Positions 51,064 to 61,620 are shown, numbered from the stretch's first letter. The stretch: DNA of 64,000 nt from Methylomonas sp. 11b (GCF_000515215.1 NZ_KI911557.1:4645741-4709740); one strand, 5' to 3'. Translations and numbers: made by a program. The notes: generated by a model not told the origin, from the letters alone.

Positions 51064-52167
51064 TTAATTTGCTATCAATGCTTTTAACACATCGACGAAT
51101 TGATCGATTTCGGTTTCTTGATTGTCTTTACCCAAACTCACGCGGATCGCTGATTTAGCCAAAGAGGCGTCCGCCCCCATAGCCGTCAACACCGGGCTGA
51201 TCTCGCCGGACGACGCTGAGCAGGCGGAGCCGCTGGAAACCGCGATATTGCGCTGATCCAACCGCATTAACAACATTTCGCCGCTAATGCCGGGGATACC
51301 AAACTGCACGGTATTCGGCAATCGTTTGGCGTGTTCGGCAAATATCGCCAAGCCCGGAATGGTGCGTAGAGCTTGCTCCAAACGCATTCTCAGCGCAAGC
51401 ATGCGAGCTTCCCTTGCGTTCATTTCCGTCTTAGCCAATTCCGCTGCTTTGCCAAAACCCACTATTGCCGCCACATTTTCCGTGCCGGCCCGTGAGCCAT
51501 GCTCCTGATCGCCTCCGCGCAGCCAGGGCTTTAAAACAAAATCTTCTGAAACTACCAACGCCCCGCAGCCTTTTGGCCCGTATATTTTGTGACTGGATAA
51601 ACTCATCAATTTAACGCCTAGCTTTTTGAACGAAAATGATGTTTTACCCAAGCCCTGGACGGCATCGGTATGCAGGTTGACACCTCGCTCAGCCAAACGT
51701 TCGGCGATGTCAGCAATGTCTTGAATAACTCCGGTTTCATTGTTGGCCAACATCACCGAGGCCATGTCGCCGGCTTGCCAATTGGCTTTATCCAACGCGA
51801 GTAATGGCACTATTCCAGCGCCATCCACCTCAAGCGTTTGCACGTCGCGAAAACACCGCCGGTAGTGTGCGGCGTTTTCGAAAATGGAGGGATGTTCGAT
51901 TGCAGAAATCGCCAGCCCGTGGTCGCGGGCGTTGGCTAGCGCCAATGCATTTGCTTCAGTCCCGCCGCTGGTAAATACAATCTGCGCTCCTGGTGCATCG
52001 ATCAGCCCCAAGATTTGCTCCCTGGCGGTGTCGATGGCGCTACGGGCTATGCGGCCAAGCTTATAAAGACTGGATGGATTGCCATACATGCCGTGCAAGT
52101 AAGGCAACATCGCTTCCACCACTCGCTCGTCACAGCGGGTGGTGGCGTTATGATCCAGATAGATCAT
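51064..52167 (-). CDS. cysteine desulfurase (NifS/IscS-like, short form)
   Basis: 367 residues, shorter than IscS (404). The PLP Lys is K194 in 'SSHKIYGPKG' and the catalytic Cys is C316 in 'SSGSACSASSGE'. It takes sulfur from cysteine for Fe-S cluster assembly. Its ATG overlaps the iscR stop by one base (TAATG). The shorter length resembles NifS-like enzymes; the lack of iscU beside it leaves the scaffold partner open. Confidence 0.9.
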   Translation of the reverse strand: MIYLDHNATTRCDERVVEAMLPYLHGMYGNPSSLYKLGRIARSAIDTAREQILGLIDAPGAQIVFTSGGTEANALALANARDHGLAISAIEHPSIFENAAHYRRCFRDVQTLEVDGAGIVPLLALDKANWQAGDMASVMLANNETGVIQDIADIAERLAERGVNLHTDAVQGLGKTSFSFKKLGVKLMSLSSHKIYGPKGCGALVVSEDFVLKPWLRGGDQEHGSRAGTENVAAIVGFGKAAELAKTEMNAREARMLALRMRLEQALRTIPGLAIFAEHAKRLPNTVQFGIPGISGEMLLMRLDQRNIAVSSGSACSASSGEISPVLTAMGADASLAKSAIRVSLGKDNQETEIDQFVDVLKALIAN

Positions 52168-52652
52168 TACGCGATGCGTTTTTCCTGCCTGGGTTGCATT
52201 TCGATTACATGCTCGACTTGTTTGCTCTGTCTTTTTGCCACGTCACTGACAAAATCGCGCTCCAGCAATTGCCCGAGACTGATTTCTTTTAAGTAAGCGC
52301 GAATTTGCTCGCTCAAGCCCATCCACAAATCGTGTGTCAGGCAAGGTTCGTCGTTGTGGCAATTGGCCTTGCCACCGCATTTGGTTGAATCGACAGGTTC
52401 GTCGACTGCCTCGATAATGTCGGCGATGTTGATATCTCGGGCGCTACGGCTGAGCGTATAACCGCCACCAGGTCCTCGTACACCTTTGACCATGCCGGCC
52501 TTGCGTAAACGAGCAAACAATTGTTCAAGATAAGACAAGGAAATGGTTTGCCGAGTCGCAATGTCAGTCAAAGTCACCGGGTTGGATTGGCTGTGAAAAG
52601 CCAAATCCAGCATCGCGGTGACCGCGTAACGCCCTTTTGTGGTAAGCCGCAT
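52167..52652 (-). CDS. iscR: IscR, Rrf2-family Fe-S regulator
   Basis: 161 residues. N-terminal winged helix (about 1-60). The cluster ligands C92, C98, C104 and H107 ('[20 protein letters not shown]' in part) are at the same positions as in E. coli. IscR with a [2Fe-2S] cluster represses the isc operon through type 1 sites; such a site overlaps the promoter just upstream. First gene of iscR-iscS-iscA. Confidence 0.95.
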   Translation of the reverse strand: MRLTTKGRYAVTAMLDLAFHSQSNPVTLTDIATRQTISLSYLEQLFARLRKAGMVKGVRGPGGGYTLSRSARDINIADIIEAVDEPVDSTKCGGKANCHNDEPCLTHDLWMGLSEQIRAYLKEISLGQLLERDFVSDVAKRQSKQVEHVIEMQPRQEKRIA

Positions 52653-52687
52653 TTCAAACCCCTTACAAACTAATGAAAATAATGCTG

Positions 52688-52720
52688 ACTATAAATAAAC
52701 CCAGTAATTTGGTCAAGTAT
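52688..52720 (-). promoter_or_regulatory. sigma-70 promoter overlapped by an IscR type 1-like site
   Basis: On the minus strand TTGACC (52716-52711), 17 bases, TATAGT (52693-52688). The 26-base segment 52720-52695, starting ATACTTGACC and ending GGGTTTAT, fits the IscR type 1 pattern, so autoregulation is likely. Confidence 0.7.
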
Positions 52721-52940
52721 TCAATCGTAACTGGTTCTTGAGGTATTAAACACAGACAATCTGTAACGCATATTTTTGAATTCTGAGGACAGATCAAGCG
52801 TTTTACAGCTTGAACTCGTTGGGAATTTGCGGGGTAGAAATCTCGCGACTCTGCAAGAAGCTCAAGGCAAACGCTAATCAGTTTGAGTCACGCAGATGAC
52901 AAGCGCTGGAGGGTTTGTTGTTAGAAAATACCTGATTATG

Positions 52941-53708
52941 TTATTGCTTATCCTTTATCTCACAATCATCCAATGCCGACATGGCCTGACGCTGGCAATC
53001 GATGCCGGCATCGTTTAGCACGTGTTGCATATCGGCTATTTGCTTATCGAGCTGATGGATATGATCAAGCATCAGATTGATGGCATTCGCGATGGGGTCC
53101 GGCATATCACCAGTCGCCCCGTATGCGTCGAAACCGATTTTCTGGGCCATTGCGTCGCGTCGCGCTTTTTCTTGCTTGGCTTTCGCATCGACGATATGGG
53201 CCGGAATCCCGACTACCGTGACACCAACGGGCACCGATTTCACCACCACCGAATTTGAACCGACTCTGGCGCCATCACCAATTTCAATCGGTCCCAGCAC
53301 TTTGGCGCCGGCGCCTATTACCACGCCGTTGCCCAATGTCGGATGGCGCTTGCCCTTGTTCCAACTGGTACCGCCCAAGGTCACACCATGATATAGCGTG
53401 CAATCGTCGCCTATCACCGCTGTTTCGCCGATTACCACACCCATACCATGATCGATAAAAAACCGCCGGCCGATTTGCGCGCCGGGATGAATTTCGATGC
53501 CGGTCAGCCAGCGGCCCAAAAACGATAAATAACGGCCCGCCCACCTAAAACCACGTAACCACAGCCAATGACTGAAATGGTGAATCAGTACGGCGTGGAA
53601 ACCAGGATAGGTCGTTATTACTTCAAAAGCCGATTGTGCGGCCGGATCTCGGGCAAATACGCAGTTTATATCTTCTTTAAGTCTGGCCAGCATGGCGTTA
53701 TTCGGCAT
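52941..53708 (-). CDS. cysE: serine O-acetyltransferase
   Basis: 255 residues. A helical N-terminal domain (about 1-75) precedes the left-handed beta-helix of hexapeptide repeats (about 76-185): '[22 protein letters not shown]' (in part) and 'HGVTLGG' hold the catalytic residues. It makes O-acetylserine for cysteine synthesis. It follows trmJ with an 11-base overlap and lies upstream of iscR, linking cysteine supply and cluster assembly. Confidence 0.94.
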   Translation of the reverse strand: MPNNAMLARLKEDINCVFARDPAAQSAFEVITTYPGFHAVLIHHFSHWLWLRGFRWAGRYLSFLGRWLTGIEIHPGAQIGRRFFIDHGMGVVIGETAVIGDDCTLYHGVTLGGTSWNKGKRHPTLGNGVVIGAGAKVLGPIEIGDGARVGSNSVVVKSVPVGVTVVGIPAHIVDAKAKQEKARRDAMAQKIGFDAYGATGDMPDPIANAINLMLDHIHQLDKQIADMQHVLNDAGIDCQRQAMSALDDCEIKDKQ

Positions 53709-54423
53709 TGTGATTTTGCGAGAAGCGCAGAATGCCTCTCAGGATATCCAGCTCCTTGGTATCGAGCTGGGTCCGATTAAAGATTCGCCGCAAGCGACGC
53801 ATGATTGATTTAGAACGCTCCGGGTGTAGAAAACCTATATCCGCCATAGTCTGCTGGAGATGCACATAGAAGGCTTCCATTTGTTCGGCTGTCGCCAGAG
53901 GTTCTTCACCCATATCGCCCACCGTACTGACCATTTCCTGGCCGGATGCGACGAATAGCTCGTAGCACACAACTTGCACTGCCGCCGCCAAGTTCAGCGA
54001 GCTATATTCTGCATTGCACGGAATCCGCAACAAATAATGGCATAAGTCCAATTCATGGTTTTTTAAGCCCGAATTCTCACGGCCGAACACCAAGGCTATA
54101 TTTTGCTTCGGTAATGCACCTACCCATTTTTCGGCGGTTTGCCTGGCAGTCAAACTTGGCCAGCTGATGGTCCTATCGCGCGCACTGGAACCCAATACAA
54201 TCCGGCAGTCGGCGATAGCATCTGGCAAGGAATCGAAGACAGTTGCGGCTCTTAGCACATCGTCGGCCCCGGAAGCTCTGGCCGTGGCGTCAGCATGCGG
54301 GAAAAATTTTGGAGATACCAATCGGAGTTGATCCATCCGCATATTTTTCATAGCTCTAGCCACCGCACCGATGTTGCCGGGATGGGAAGTCTCCACTAAA
54401 ACCACTTTAAAATGTGATAGCAA
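53698..54423 (-). CDS. trmJ: tRNA (Cm32/Um32) methyltransferase TrmJ
   Basis: 241 residues, close to E. coli TrmJ. SPOUT fold with '[20 protein letters not shown]' (in part), '[11 protein letters not shown]' and '[14 protein letters not shown]' at the knot that binds S-adenosylmethionine. It methylates the ribose at tRNA position 32. It is divergent from suhB, the same order as in E. coli, and overlaps cysE. Confidence 0.94.
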   Translation of the reverse strand: MLSHFKVVLVETSHPGNIGAVARAMKNMRMDQLRLVSPKFFPHADATARASGADDVLRAATVFDSLPDAIADCRIVLGSSARDRTISWPSLTARQTAEKWVGALPKQNIALVFGRENSGLKNHELDLCHYLLRIPCNAEYSSLNLAAAVQVVCYELFVASGQEMVSTVGDMGEEPLATAEQMEAFYVHLQQTMADIGFLHPERSKSIMRRLRRIFNRTQLDTKELDILRGILRFSQNHNAE

Positions 54424-54513
54424 TGCCCGGCCTCTGCGGCTAAAAAAGCAGCGATTCTAGCAAAATTTGCTATGCTATCCGAGTTTTCTAACTGCTCATT
54501 TCCAATTCGATCT

Positions 54514-55308
54514 ATGCACCCGATGCTTAATATTGCCGTCCGCGCAGCGCGGAATGCCGGCGACCTAATCCAACGCTCTTCACAAAATATCGAGAAACTC
54601 ACCATCGATCAAAAAAGCCGTAACGACTACGCCTCCGAAGTTGATCGGGCTGCCGAGCAGGAAATTATCAAAGTCATCCGTGCCGCGTTTCCCGACCATG
54701 GCATTCTGGCCGAAGAAAGCGGCGAGCATAAAGGTAACGATTACACCTGGATTGTCGACCCTCTGGATGGCACCACTAATTTTTTACACGGCTTTCCACA
54801 ATATGCCGTGTCTATAGCGCTAAAAAACAAAAACAAACTGGAATTGGGTGTGATTTATGACCCCAGCCGCGACGAGCTCTTCACTGCCGAACGCGGCGGC
54901 GGGGCGATGTTGAATAATCGCAAAATCCGGGTAACCAAACAAAGCAGTATGCGCGGTGCCCTTATTGGCACTGGTTTTCCGTTTAAAACCATGGAAAACA
55001 TAGAGCCCTATCTAGGTATGTTCAAAGCGGTCTGCGCAGATTCTGCCGGTATCCGCCGCGCCGGAGCCGCCGCGCTGGATATGGCTTATGTGGCCTGCGG
55101 TCGTCTGGATGCGTATTGGGAAATCGGCGTGAAGGAATGGGATATTGCCGCCGGAGTGTTGCTGGTGCAGGAAGCCGGCGGTGTTGCCACGGATTTTTCC
55201 TTTAACGACAAATACTTACAGTCCGGTAACATTATCGTTGGCAACCCCAAGATGCACCAGTTGATGTACCATGCTATCGAGCCGCATGTGCCGGCGCGTT
55301 TAAAATAA
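54514..55308 (+). CDS. suhB: inositol-1-monophosphatase SuhB
   Basis: 264 residues from the ATG at 54514; the start MHPMLNIAVRAAR matches E. coli SuhB. Metal and phosphate motifs: 'EESGEHKG', 'WIVDPLDGTTNF' and 'WDIAAGVLLVQEAGG'. SuhB also acts with Nus factors in rRNA transcription. It is divergent from trmJ with about 90 bases between the two starts. Confidence 0.95.
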   Translation: MHPMLNIAVRAARNAGDLIQRSSQNIEKLTIDQKSRNDYASEVDRAAEQEIIKVIRAAFPDHGILAEESGEHKGNDYTWIVDPLDGTTNFLHGFPQYAVSIALKNKNKLELGVIYDPSRDELFTAERGGGAMLNNRKIRVTKQSSMRGALIGTGFPFKTMENIEPYLGMFKAVCADSAGIRRAGAAALDMAYVACGRLDAYWEIGVKEWDIAAGVLLVQEAGGVATDFSFNDKYLQSGNIIVGNPKMHQLMYHAIEPHVPARLK

Positions 55309-55394
55309 AGCGCAATTTGGCATTTAGCCTAGAATTGTTATCGTCTTGTCTTTTCTTTTATACTTACCGGCTAATCAAATTATAAGAGGCCATC

Positions 55395-56303
55395 ATGGAA
55401 AAACCCTTTATCCTGCACATGCTGACTACAGCCAAGAACTTAAGCCCGTTCGACGTCAATATGGCGATGGACGCCGGCTGGATTTCAGCAATCCCCTACA
55501 TCAACGTTGAACCCAGCGAAGTCAGGGGCTTGGTCCAAGATGCTATTTTTTCGCGCAGTCCGAAAGGCCTGTTGCGCACCGCTATTTTTATCGGTGGCCG
55601 GGAGACCAAGCAAGCAATGGATATGTTGAAAATGGCCAAGAATTCCATGGTCCCGCCTTTCGAAGTATCAGTATTCGCAGATCCTAGCGGCGCATTCACT
55701 ACGGCAGCCGGCATGGTCGCAGCAGTTGAAAAAGAACTGGCTGAAAAATTCGACACCACGCTGGAAGGTAAAAACGTGATCGCCTTGGGCGGTACCGGTC
55801 CGGTCGGTCAAGCGGCTGCGGTGATTGCCGCTCAAGCGGGCGCTAAAGTCCGAATCATCGGTAGGCAACTCGATAAAGCCGAGCGCACCGCAGAGCTATG
55901 CAGCGAAGAATTTGGCGATGGCAAAATTACAGTGCTGGCAGGCGCCGACGCCGATAAGACCGAATATATGAAAACCGCCGATGTGGTTTTTGCAACGGGT
56001 GCGGCGGGCATTGAATTGCTCAGCACAGAATTAATCTCCCAAGCTGCGCAATTGAAAGTAGCGGCCGATGTAAACGCGGTACCTCCAGCCGGTATTGCCG
56101 GTGTGGATGCGTTCGATAACGGCAAACCGTTAGCCGGATCCACCAGTGGCGCGGTAGGCATAGGCGCTCTGGCGATAGGCAACATCAAATACCAAGCGCA
56201 AAGCCGTTTGCTGAAAAGAATGCTGGAAAGCGATCAACCGCTATTCTTACATTTCGAACACGCTTTCGAAGTCGCTCGCGAATTCATCAAATCGTCTAAG
56301 TAA
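55395..56303 (+). CDS. mtdB: methylene-tetrahydromethanopterin dehydrogenase, first copy
   Basis: 302 residues. It oxidises methylene-H4MPT with NAD(P) in formaldehyde oxidation. The N-terminal half has 'LSPFDVNMAMDAGW' and 'QDAIFSRSP', the pterin-side motifs of MtdB. The nucleotide motif is GGTGPVG (132-138), and the second strand ends 'IIGRQLDKAE' with R157, as in MtdA, which suggests NADP preference. The downstream paralog has Asp here. AGAGG precedes the ATG. Confidence 0.92.
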   Translation: MEKPFILHMLTTAKNLSPFDVNMAMDAGWISAIPYINVEPSEVRGLVQDAIFSRSPKGLLRTAIFIGGRETKQAMDMLKMAKNSMVPPFEVSVFADPSGAFTTAAGMVAAVEKELAEKFDTTLEGKNVIALGGTGPVGQAAAVIAAQAGAKVRIIGRQLDKAERTAELCSEEFGDGKITVLAGADADKTEYMKTADVVFATGAAGIELLSTELISQAAQLKVAADVNAVPPAGIAGVDAFDNGKPLAGSTSGAVGIGALAIGNIKYQAQSRLLKRMLESDQPLFLHFEHAFEVAREFIKSSK

Positions 56304-56350
56304 TTAGCTAAGCTCCCCAAAGTCTGCCTATCACAGAGGGTAAGGTAAAA

Positions 56351-57256
56351 ATGGCAAAACGCAGCATACTTCACATGTTCGACCCGATGCCAAACAACAG
56401 TCCGTTTGACATTAACATGGCACTCGACGCAGGCTTTGATGTGCTGATGCCGTATTCCAACGTCAAATTGGAGACCATTCACAATTTGACCCAAGATGCG
56501 ATTTTTTCGCGTAGTCCGTCGGCCAGCAAAAAAACCGCGATCTTTATCGGCGGCAGGGATATGGGCATGGCTATCGACATGTTGCAAGCCACCAAGCCGG
56601 CCATGGTGCCGCCATTTGAGGTTTCAGTATTTGCCGATCCCAGCGGAGCTTGTACCACAGCGGCTGCTTTGGTGGCTTGCGTGGAAAAAGCGCTGAAAGA
56701 ACATCATGGCAAGGAATTGAAGGGTAGCAAGGCGGTTGTGTTCGGCGGCACCGGCCCGGTCGGTATCGCCACCGGCGTGATAGCGTCCTTGCAAGGTGCA
56801 GAAACAATCTTGGTGGATCATCTATCGATCGATTCCGCAAAGGATGCTGCCAAACAATACAACCGGCGCTTTGGCGCTAGCATGACTGGAGGGGTTGCCC
56901 ATAATGACGAAGAAAAAGCAGCGTTAATAGCCGATGCAGACTTAGTATTCTGCACGGCAAAGGCCGGTATCCGCGTCATCAATGCCGCCGTCCTGGCGCA
57001 AGCCAAGCAGTTGAAAGTAGCCGGTGATGTTAATGCCGTACCGCCATCAGGTATAGAAGGCATAGAGTTAAACGATTTATCGGCACCATTAACCTTGGCA
57101 AATCAATCGACTAATGCCGTCGGTGTCGGCGCGCTGGCGATAGGTAATGTTAAATACCAGTTACAACACGAATTGTTGAAAATGATGCTGGAAGCTGAGA
57201 AACCGGTATTTCTGGATTTTCGGGAAGCTTTTACCAAAGCCCGCACCTTGGTCTAA
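56351..57256 (+). CDS. mtdB: methylene-tetrahydromethanopterin dehydrogenase, second copy
   Basis: 301 residues, a paralog of the gene 47 bases upstream ('NSPFDINMALDAGF', 'QDAIFSRSP', 'PPFEVSVFADPSGA' all shared). The nucleotide motif is GGTGPVG (132-138), but the second strand ends 'ILVDHLSIDSA' with D156, an acidic residue that commonly favours NAD. The pair could thus make NADPH and NADH from the same step. A hairpin separates it from the convergent regulator gene. Confidence 0.92.
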   Translation: MAKRSILHMFDPMPNNSPFDINMALDAGFDVLMPYSNVKLETIHNLTQDAIFSRSPSASKKTAIFIGGRDMGMAIDMLQATKPAMVPPFEVSVFADPSGACTTAAALVACVEKALKEHHGKELKGSKAVVFGGTGPVGIATGVIASLQGAETILVDHLSIDSAKDAAKQYNRRFGASMTGGVAHNDEEKAALIADADLVFCTAKAGIRVINAAVLAQAKQLKVAGDVNAVPPSGIEGIELNDLSAPLTLANQSTNAVGVGALAIGNVKYQLQHELLKMMLEAEKPVFLDFREAFTKARTLV

Positions 57257-57262
57257 GTATTT

Positions 57263-57295
57263 CAGGGATGTGCGTTAGCCGAACACGCATCCCTG
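57263..57295. terminator. hairpin between mtdB2 and the GacA-like gene
   Basis: CAGGGATG(T)GCGT pairs with ACGCATCCCTG (one bulged base). There is no strong T-tract; bidirectional use between convergent genes is likely. Confidence 0.5.
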
Positions 57296-57299
57296 CTAT

Positions 57300-57938
57300 T
57301 TAAAGGGCATCCAAATAATTAAATTTGACCGCCAGCCTGGTTAATTCCACATCGTTTTTTATATTCAACTTGCGATACAAGCGATAGCGATAGGTATTGA
57401 TGGTCTTGTCGCTCAGTTGCAAGGCTTCCGACATTTCCTGAATACTCCTGCCGCGCAAAATCAGGCGCACCACTTCAGCCTCACGTTGGGAAAGCTGTAA
57501 AAAAGGCGAAACATCCGCGCCTGGCAAAAACTGAAAAGCCAAATTACTGGCCACATCCTGGCACAAATAGCGCTTACCGGAAATTACCGATTTAATCGCC
57601 GCCACCATTTCGCTGACCGGCGAAGCCTTGGATACAAAGCCGACCACACCTAGTTTCAGCAACTGTTGCGGTATGGGGCCGTCGTTGTGCACCGACAAAG
57701 CAATGATTTTAATCGACGGCCGTGATTGCAATATGCGGCGGCACGCTTCAAATCCGCCTATGCCAGGCATATTAATATCCATCAAAATGACATCGGGCGG
57801 CTCTTGCTCGACAATCCGCAAAGCTTCCTCGCCACAATTACAAACGGCGACCACTACAATATCCTTTTCAGCTGCCAGCAAAGCTTCTATGCCGCTTCTG
57901 ACAAGCTCATGATCATCAACCAGCAGTACTTTAATCAT
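57300..57938 (-). CDS. GacA/UvrY-like LuxR response regulator
   Basis: 212 residues. The receiver has the acidic pair DD (7-8), the acceptor D54 in 'VILMDINMPGIGGFEA' and the Lys in 'GFVSKASPVSE'. The C-terminal LuxR helix-turn-helix ('LSQREAEVVRLILRGRSIQEMSE' in part, 'LQLSDKTINTYRYRLYRKL') binds DNA. The overall pattern and length fit GacA/UvrY, which control small RNAs of the Csr/Rsm system. No uvrC follows, so the identity is probable but not fixed. Confidence 0.85.
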   Translation of the reverse strand: MIKVLLVDDHELVRSGIEALLAAEKDIVVVAVCNCGEEALRIVEQEPPDVILMDINMPGIGGFEACRRILQSRPSIKIIALSVHNDGPIPQQLLKLGVVGFVSKASPVSEMVAAIKSVISGKRYLCQDVASNLAFQFLPGADVSPFLQLSQREAEVVRLILRGRSIQEMSEALQLSDKTINTYRYRLYRKLNIKNDVELTRLAVKFNYLDAL

Positions 57939-58101
57939 AACTTCCTTTTTCTGGGTCTTTTATCTGGTCAAGTTTCCCAAATTTCATCAACAACAGCAAC
58001 GCTAAAAGTTATTAGGATAGACCCAAATAGCGTCGTTGATTCGTGGTTTTGGCGTTTAGCCGTTAAAATAGCGGTTTTGATAAAACAACCTCAGGGCCAA
58101 T

Positions 58102-59811
58102 ATGCGCACTTCCCAATTTCCTCTTAGTACCGTCAAAGAAATACCGGCCGACGCCGAAATAGCCAGTCATAAACTCATGATACGCGCCGGCTTGATCCGT
58201 AAACTTGCCGCCGGCGTCTACACCTGGCTGCCGCTGGGTTTGCGAGTGTTGCGTAAAGTTGAGCATATTGTCCGTACGGAAATGAATAAAGCGGGTGCTT
58301 TGGAAGTACTGATGCCGGCCTTGCAACCTGCGGAGCTATGGCAAGAAACCGGTCGTTGGGAAAAATACGGACCGGAGTTGGCGCGACTGAAAGACCGTCA
58401 CGACCGCGAATTTTGTCTGGGTCCAACGCACGAGGAAATTATCACCGATCTCGCTCGTTATGAATTGAAAAGCTACAAACAGTTGCCTATTACTTATTAC
58501 CAAATTCAGAGCAAATTCCGCGACGAAATCCGTCCGCGTTTCGGTGTGATGCGTTCGCGCGAGTTCATCATGAAAGACGCTTACTCCTTCCATCTCGATC
58601 AGGAATCGCTACAAGCGACCTACGACGTGATGTATCAAGCTTACACCAATATTTTTAACCGCTTTGGTTTGAAATTCCGGGCAGTGATAGCCGACTCCGG
58701 CTCAATTGGCGGCGCGGTTTCCCATGAATTCCACGTACTTGCCGAATCCGGCGAAGACGCAATTGCCTTTTCCACCGTCAGCGATTATGCCGCGAATGTC
58801 GAAAAAGCCGAAGCTGTCATGCCGGACGGGACACGCGCCGAGCCGACCCAAAGCAAAACTTTGGTGGATACGCCAAATCAGCACAGCATCGAAGACGTCA
58901 GCGGATTTTTTAAGGTTGATGCCAAGCAATGCCTGAAAACCTTGATCGTCAGGGGCGAGGACGACAGCTTGGTTGCGCTGTTACTGCGTGGCGATCACGA
59001 ATTAAACCCGATTAAAGCCGAAAAAATCGACGGTGTCCTGTCGCCACTGCAATTTGCCAGCGATGAAGAAATTCTCGGCGCCTGCCACTGCAAACCCGGT
59101 TCGATAGGTCCTATCGGTTTACGCATCAAGATAGTTGCCGACCGCAGCGTGACTTTGATGTCCGACTTTATTTGCGGCGCCAACCAAGACGGCAAACATT
59201 ATCAAGGTGTCAATTGGCAGCGCGACTTAGAGTTGCCGGAGCACATTGCAGATTTGCGCATGGTGGTGGAAGGCGATCCGAGTCCCGACGGCAAAGGGCA
59301 AATTACCATTGCCAGAGGCATTGAAGTGGGCCATATTTTTCAGCTGGGCACTAAATACAGCGAAGCGATGAACGCCGCTATTGTTAACGAAGCCGGCAAA
59401 AACCAAATCATGATCATGGGCTGCTATGGCATTGGTATCTCGCGGGTGGTCGCGGCGGCTATCGAACAAGGTCACGATGAACGCGGCATTATCTGGCCTA
59501 ACGAACTAGCACCGTTTCAAGTGGCTATTTGCCCAATGAATATGCATAAGTCGGATCGCTTGATCGATACGGTCGAGAAAATCTATAAAGATTTAACGGA
59601 TGCGGGTATCGAAGTGTTACTAGACGACAGAAAGGTTCGAGCGGGATTCATGTTCTCGGATATGGAGCTGATCGGCATTCCACACCGGATTGTAATCGGC
59701 GACCGCGGCCTGGATAGCGGCACCGTCGAATATCAAGGACGGATGGATAAAGAAAGCCAAAATGTTGAGTTCGGCAATCTAGTCAGTTTTATAAAGGAAA
59801 AACTTGCTTAG
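58102..59811 (+). CDS. proS: prolyl-tRNA synthetase
   Basis: 569 residues, the bacterial type with an editing (INS) domain (about 225-400). Start '[13 protein letters not shown]' and '[20 protein letters not shown]' (in part) are canonical; class II motifs 2 ('[25 protein letters not shown]' in part) and 3 ('[13 protein letters not shown]') are intact. The C-terminal anticodon-binding domain ends '[10 protein letters not shown]'. Followed by a strong terminator. Confidence 0.97.
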   Translation: MRTSQFPLSTVKEIPADAEIASHKLMIRAGLIRKLAAGVYTWLPLGLRVLRKVEHIVRTEMNKAGALEVLMPALQPAELWQETGRWEKYGPELARLKDRHDREFCLGPTHEEIITDLARYELKSYKQLPITYYQIQSKFRDEIRPRFGVMRSREFIMKDAYSFHLDQESLQATYDVMYQAYTNIFNRFGLKFRAVIADSGSIGGAVSHEFHVLAESGEDAIAFSTVSDYAANVEKAEAVMPDGTRAEPTQSKTLVDTPNQHSIEDVSGFFKVDAKQCLKTLIVRGEDDSLVALLLRGDHELNPIKAEKIDGVLSPLQFASDEEILGACHCKPGSIGPIGLRIKIVADRSVTLMSDFICGANQDGKHYQGVNWQRDLELPEHIADLRMVVEGDPSPDGKGQITIARGIEVGHIFQLGTKYSEAMNAAIVNEAGKNQIMIMGCYGIGISRVVAAAIEQGHDERGIIWPNELAPFQVAICPMNMHKSDRLIDTVEKIYKDLTDAGIEVLLDDRKVRAGFMFSDMELIGIPHRIVIGDRGLDSGTVEYQGRMDKESQNVEFGNLVSFIKEKLA

Positions 59812-59833
59812 TGTCGATTAGATTAATCAGACG

Positions 59834-59860
59834 AAAAAGGGCGCAAATTGCGCCCTTTTT
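59834..59860 (+). terminator. intrinsic terminator after proS
   Basis: AAAAAGGGCGC / GCGCCCTTTTT stem with a 5-base loop; symmetric, so it can also serve the convergent rubredoxin gene. Confidence 0.88.
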
Positions 59861-59881
59861 ATTGACTGCACTAGACGCTTG

Positions 59882-60052
59882 TTAGCGTACCAGAGTAAAC
59901 ATGGATTTTACCGCGCCGCATTTAGGGCAGCCCCAATCTTCCGGTACATCTTCCCAGCGAGTACCAGGTGCGACGCCGTTGCGTGGATCGCCCAATTGCT
60001 CGTCGTAAATGTGGCCGCAGGTTTTGCATTTGTATTTTCTATACTCTGCCAT
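59882..60052 (-). CDS. rubredoxin
   Basis: 56 residues from the ATG at 60052 (GAGGA upstream). The iron ligands are C9 and C12 in '[11 protein letters not shown]' and C42 and C45 in 'WGCPKCGAV'. It is a one-electron carrier. Its partner is not visible; the neighbours are proS and DUF3422. Confidence 0.93.
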   Translation of the reverse strand: MAEYRKYKCKTCGHIYDEQLGDPRNGVAPGTRWEDVPEDWGCPKCGAVKSMFTLVR

Positions 60053-60294
60053 GGATTGATTCCTCGAATTGTAATCACGGTTTAAAGAAAGCCCGGCGAT
60101 TGTAGCCGATGCTCTGCGCACAAAAAACCACGAAGATTTGGAGGGGATTGTTCGGATTACCTTAAAGATGTCTGGTCGGGCTTAGTCAGTCAATTCTCAA
60201 GGTTACCTAATTGCATGATATTCATAAATAAATATCATTTTTACCTTGTTAAATATTTGGCCGATTCAGGGCGAGCGCCATGATGGGATGGTAT

Positions 60295-61620
60295 TCACTC
60301 TGTCGTATTTGCAATGATCTTATGAATTCGCTTGGTGCTAATGCCGATGATCACCAGAATAAACGGAATTGAGACGCCTTCCACCAACTCGGCATCAACA
60401 TGCCATCCTAAGCTGTGCAATGCTTCGGCGATTTTGCCGATTAGGCTCGCAGCATAATAGGTGATGGCTACCATCGAAATGCCTTCCACCATTTGTTGCA
60501 TGCGCAACTGCATTTTTGCCCGCAGGGCCATGGACGATAGCAAGCCCTGGTTTTGCCGCTCGATAATAATGTCGACTTTGGTGCGTAACAACTGGCTGGC
60601 ATTGCTCACGCGTTCGGAGACTAGAGTAAAACGGTGCGATACGGAATTGCAGGTATGCATCGCCGGTTCCAAACGCCGTTTCATAAATTCGCCCAAGGTT
60701 TGAATGCCCTGAATCCGCACTTCGCGCAAGTCTTCCAGGCGTTGGCCGACCAATTGGTAGTAAGCGCTGGCTGCGGCAAAGCGAAATTGATGGGTGGAAA
60801 TATGGTTCTCCACTTCAGCCGCCAACGCCGTTAACTCATCCAGTAGTTTGGCGTCATCGTTATCCGGTTGGGTCATCGAATTAGTGATGGTATACAGCTG
60901 CCGATCAGCCTTTTTTAATTCCGGATAAAGTTTACGCGCGATAGGGAACGCTAACAGCGCCATCACGCGGTAAACTTCGATATCGAACAAACGATGCAAT
61001 AAGCGTCCGGCCTGCGCGGTTCTCAAGTTTTGATTGACCACCAAAAATCGGCTAAAGCCATCGACATGAATCCGAAAATCGGTAAATACGGCTGCCGCTC
61101 CGCCAGTTACTTTTGAGCCGACGATCGGGTTGCCGGCAAAGTAGGTGGTTAGTGGCGATAAATCCATTTCGTCTTGGTAATTAACGTCTGCTGCTGAGAC
61201 GACGCTGGCATGAGCGGCAACGATCACTTTTCCGCTGATCTGCGATAACCAATCGACTGGGACTTTTTTTAAAGCAGGGTCTGCAAACGGCTCCGCGGCG
61301 GTGTCGTAGGCATAAAAGCTGTAGGTACTGAATTCGCCGTGTTGCTCCCAACTCATCTGAAACGCATCGAAGCTGGCGCTAAAGTGGTCCGCATCCAGGT
61401 CGGGCGGTGCAGTTCCAAACCGTTCGCAGAGTGCTTTCAAATGCCGACGTTCTTGCATTTTCTCGTCGCTTGTTAGCGATAACGCCAAGTAACTGGCCCT
61501 GACTGGCAAGCTGAGAATAGACGAGGCCCTAGCATGGACTTCGTTGTGCAAGATAAACCGTTGCGGATGATTTTCCGGGATCTGAAATAGAGTAGTCACA
61601 AGTAAATTGGGTAGCATCAA
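60295..61620 (-). CDS. DUF3422 membrane-anchored protein
   Basis: 441 residues with the conserved start 'HNEVHARASSILSLPVRASYLAL' (in part) of DUF3422. Two membrane helices near the C-terminus (about 376-396, 415-433) anchor a large cytoplasmic part with a coiled segment (about 250-370). Function unknown. The gap 60053-60294 downstream holds only an AT-rich hairpin near 60215-60238. Confidence 0.85.
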   Translation of the reverse strand: MMLPNLLVTTLFQIPENHPQRFILHNEVHARASSILSLPVRASYLALSLTSDEKMQERRHLKALCERFGTAPPDLDADHFSASFDAFQMSWEQHGEFSTYSFYAYDTAAEPFADPALKKVPVDWLSQISGKVIVAAHASVVSAADVNYQDEMDLSPLTTYFAGNPIVGSKVTGGAAAVFTDFRIHVDGFSRFLVVNQNLRTAQAGRLLHRLFDIEVYRVMALLAFPIARKLYPELKKADRQLYTITNSMTQPDNDDAKLLDELTALAAEVENHISTHQFRFAAASAYYQLVGQRLEDLREVRIQGIQTLGEFMKRRLEPAMHTCNSVSHRFTLVSERVSNASQLLRTKVDIIIERQNQGLLSSMALRAKMQLRMQQMVEGISMVAITYYAASLIGKIAEALHSLGWHVDAELVEGVSIPFILVIIGISTKRIHKIIANTTE

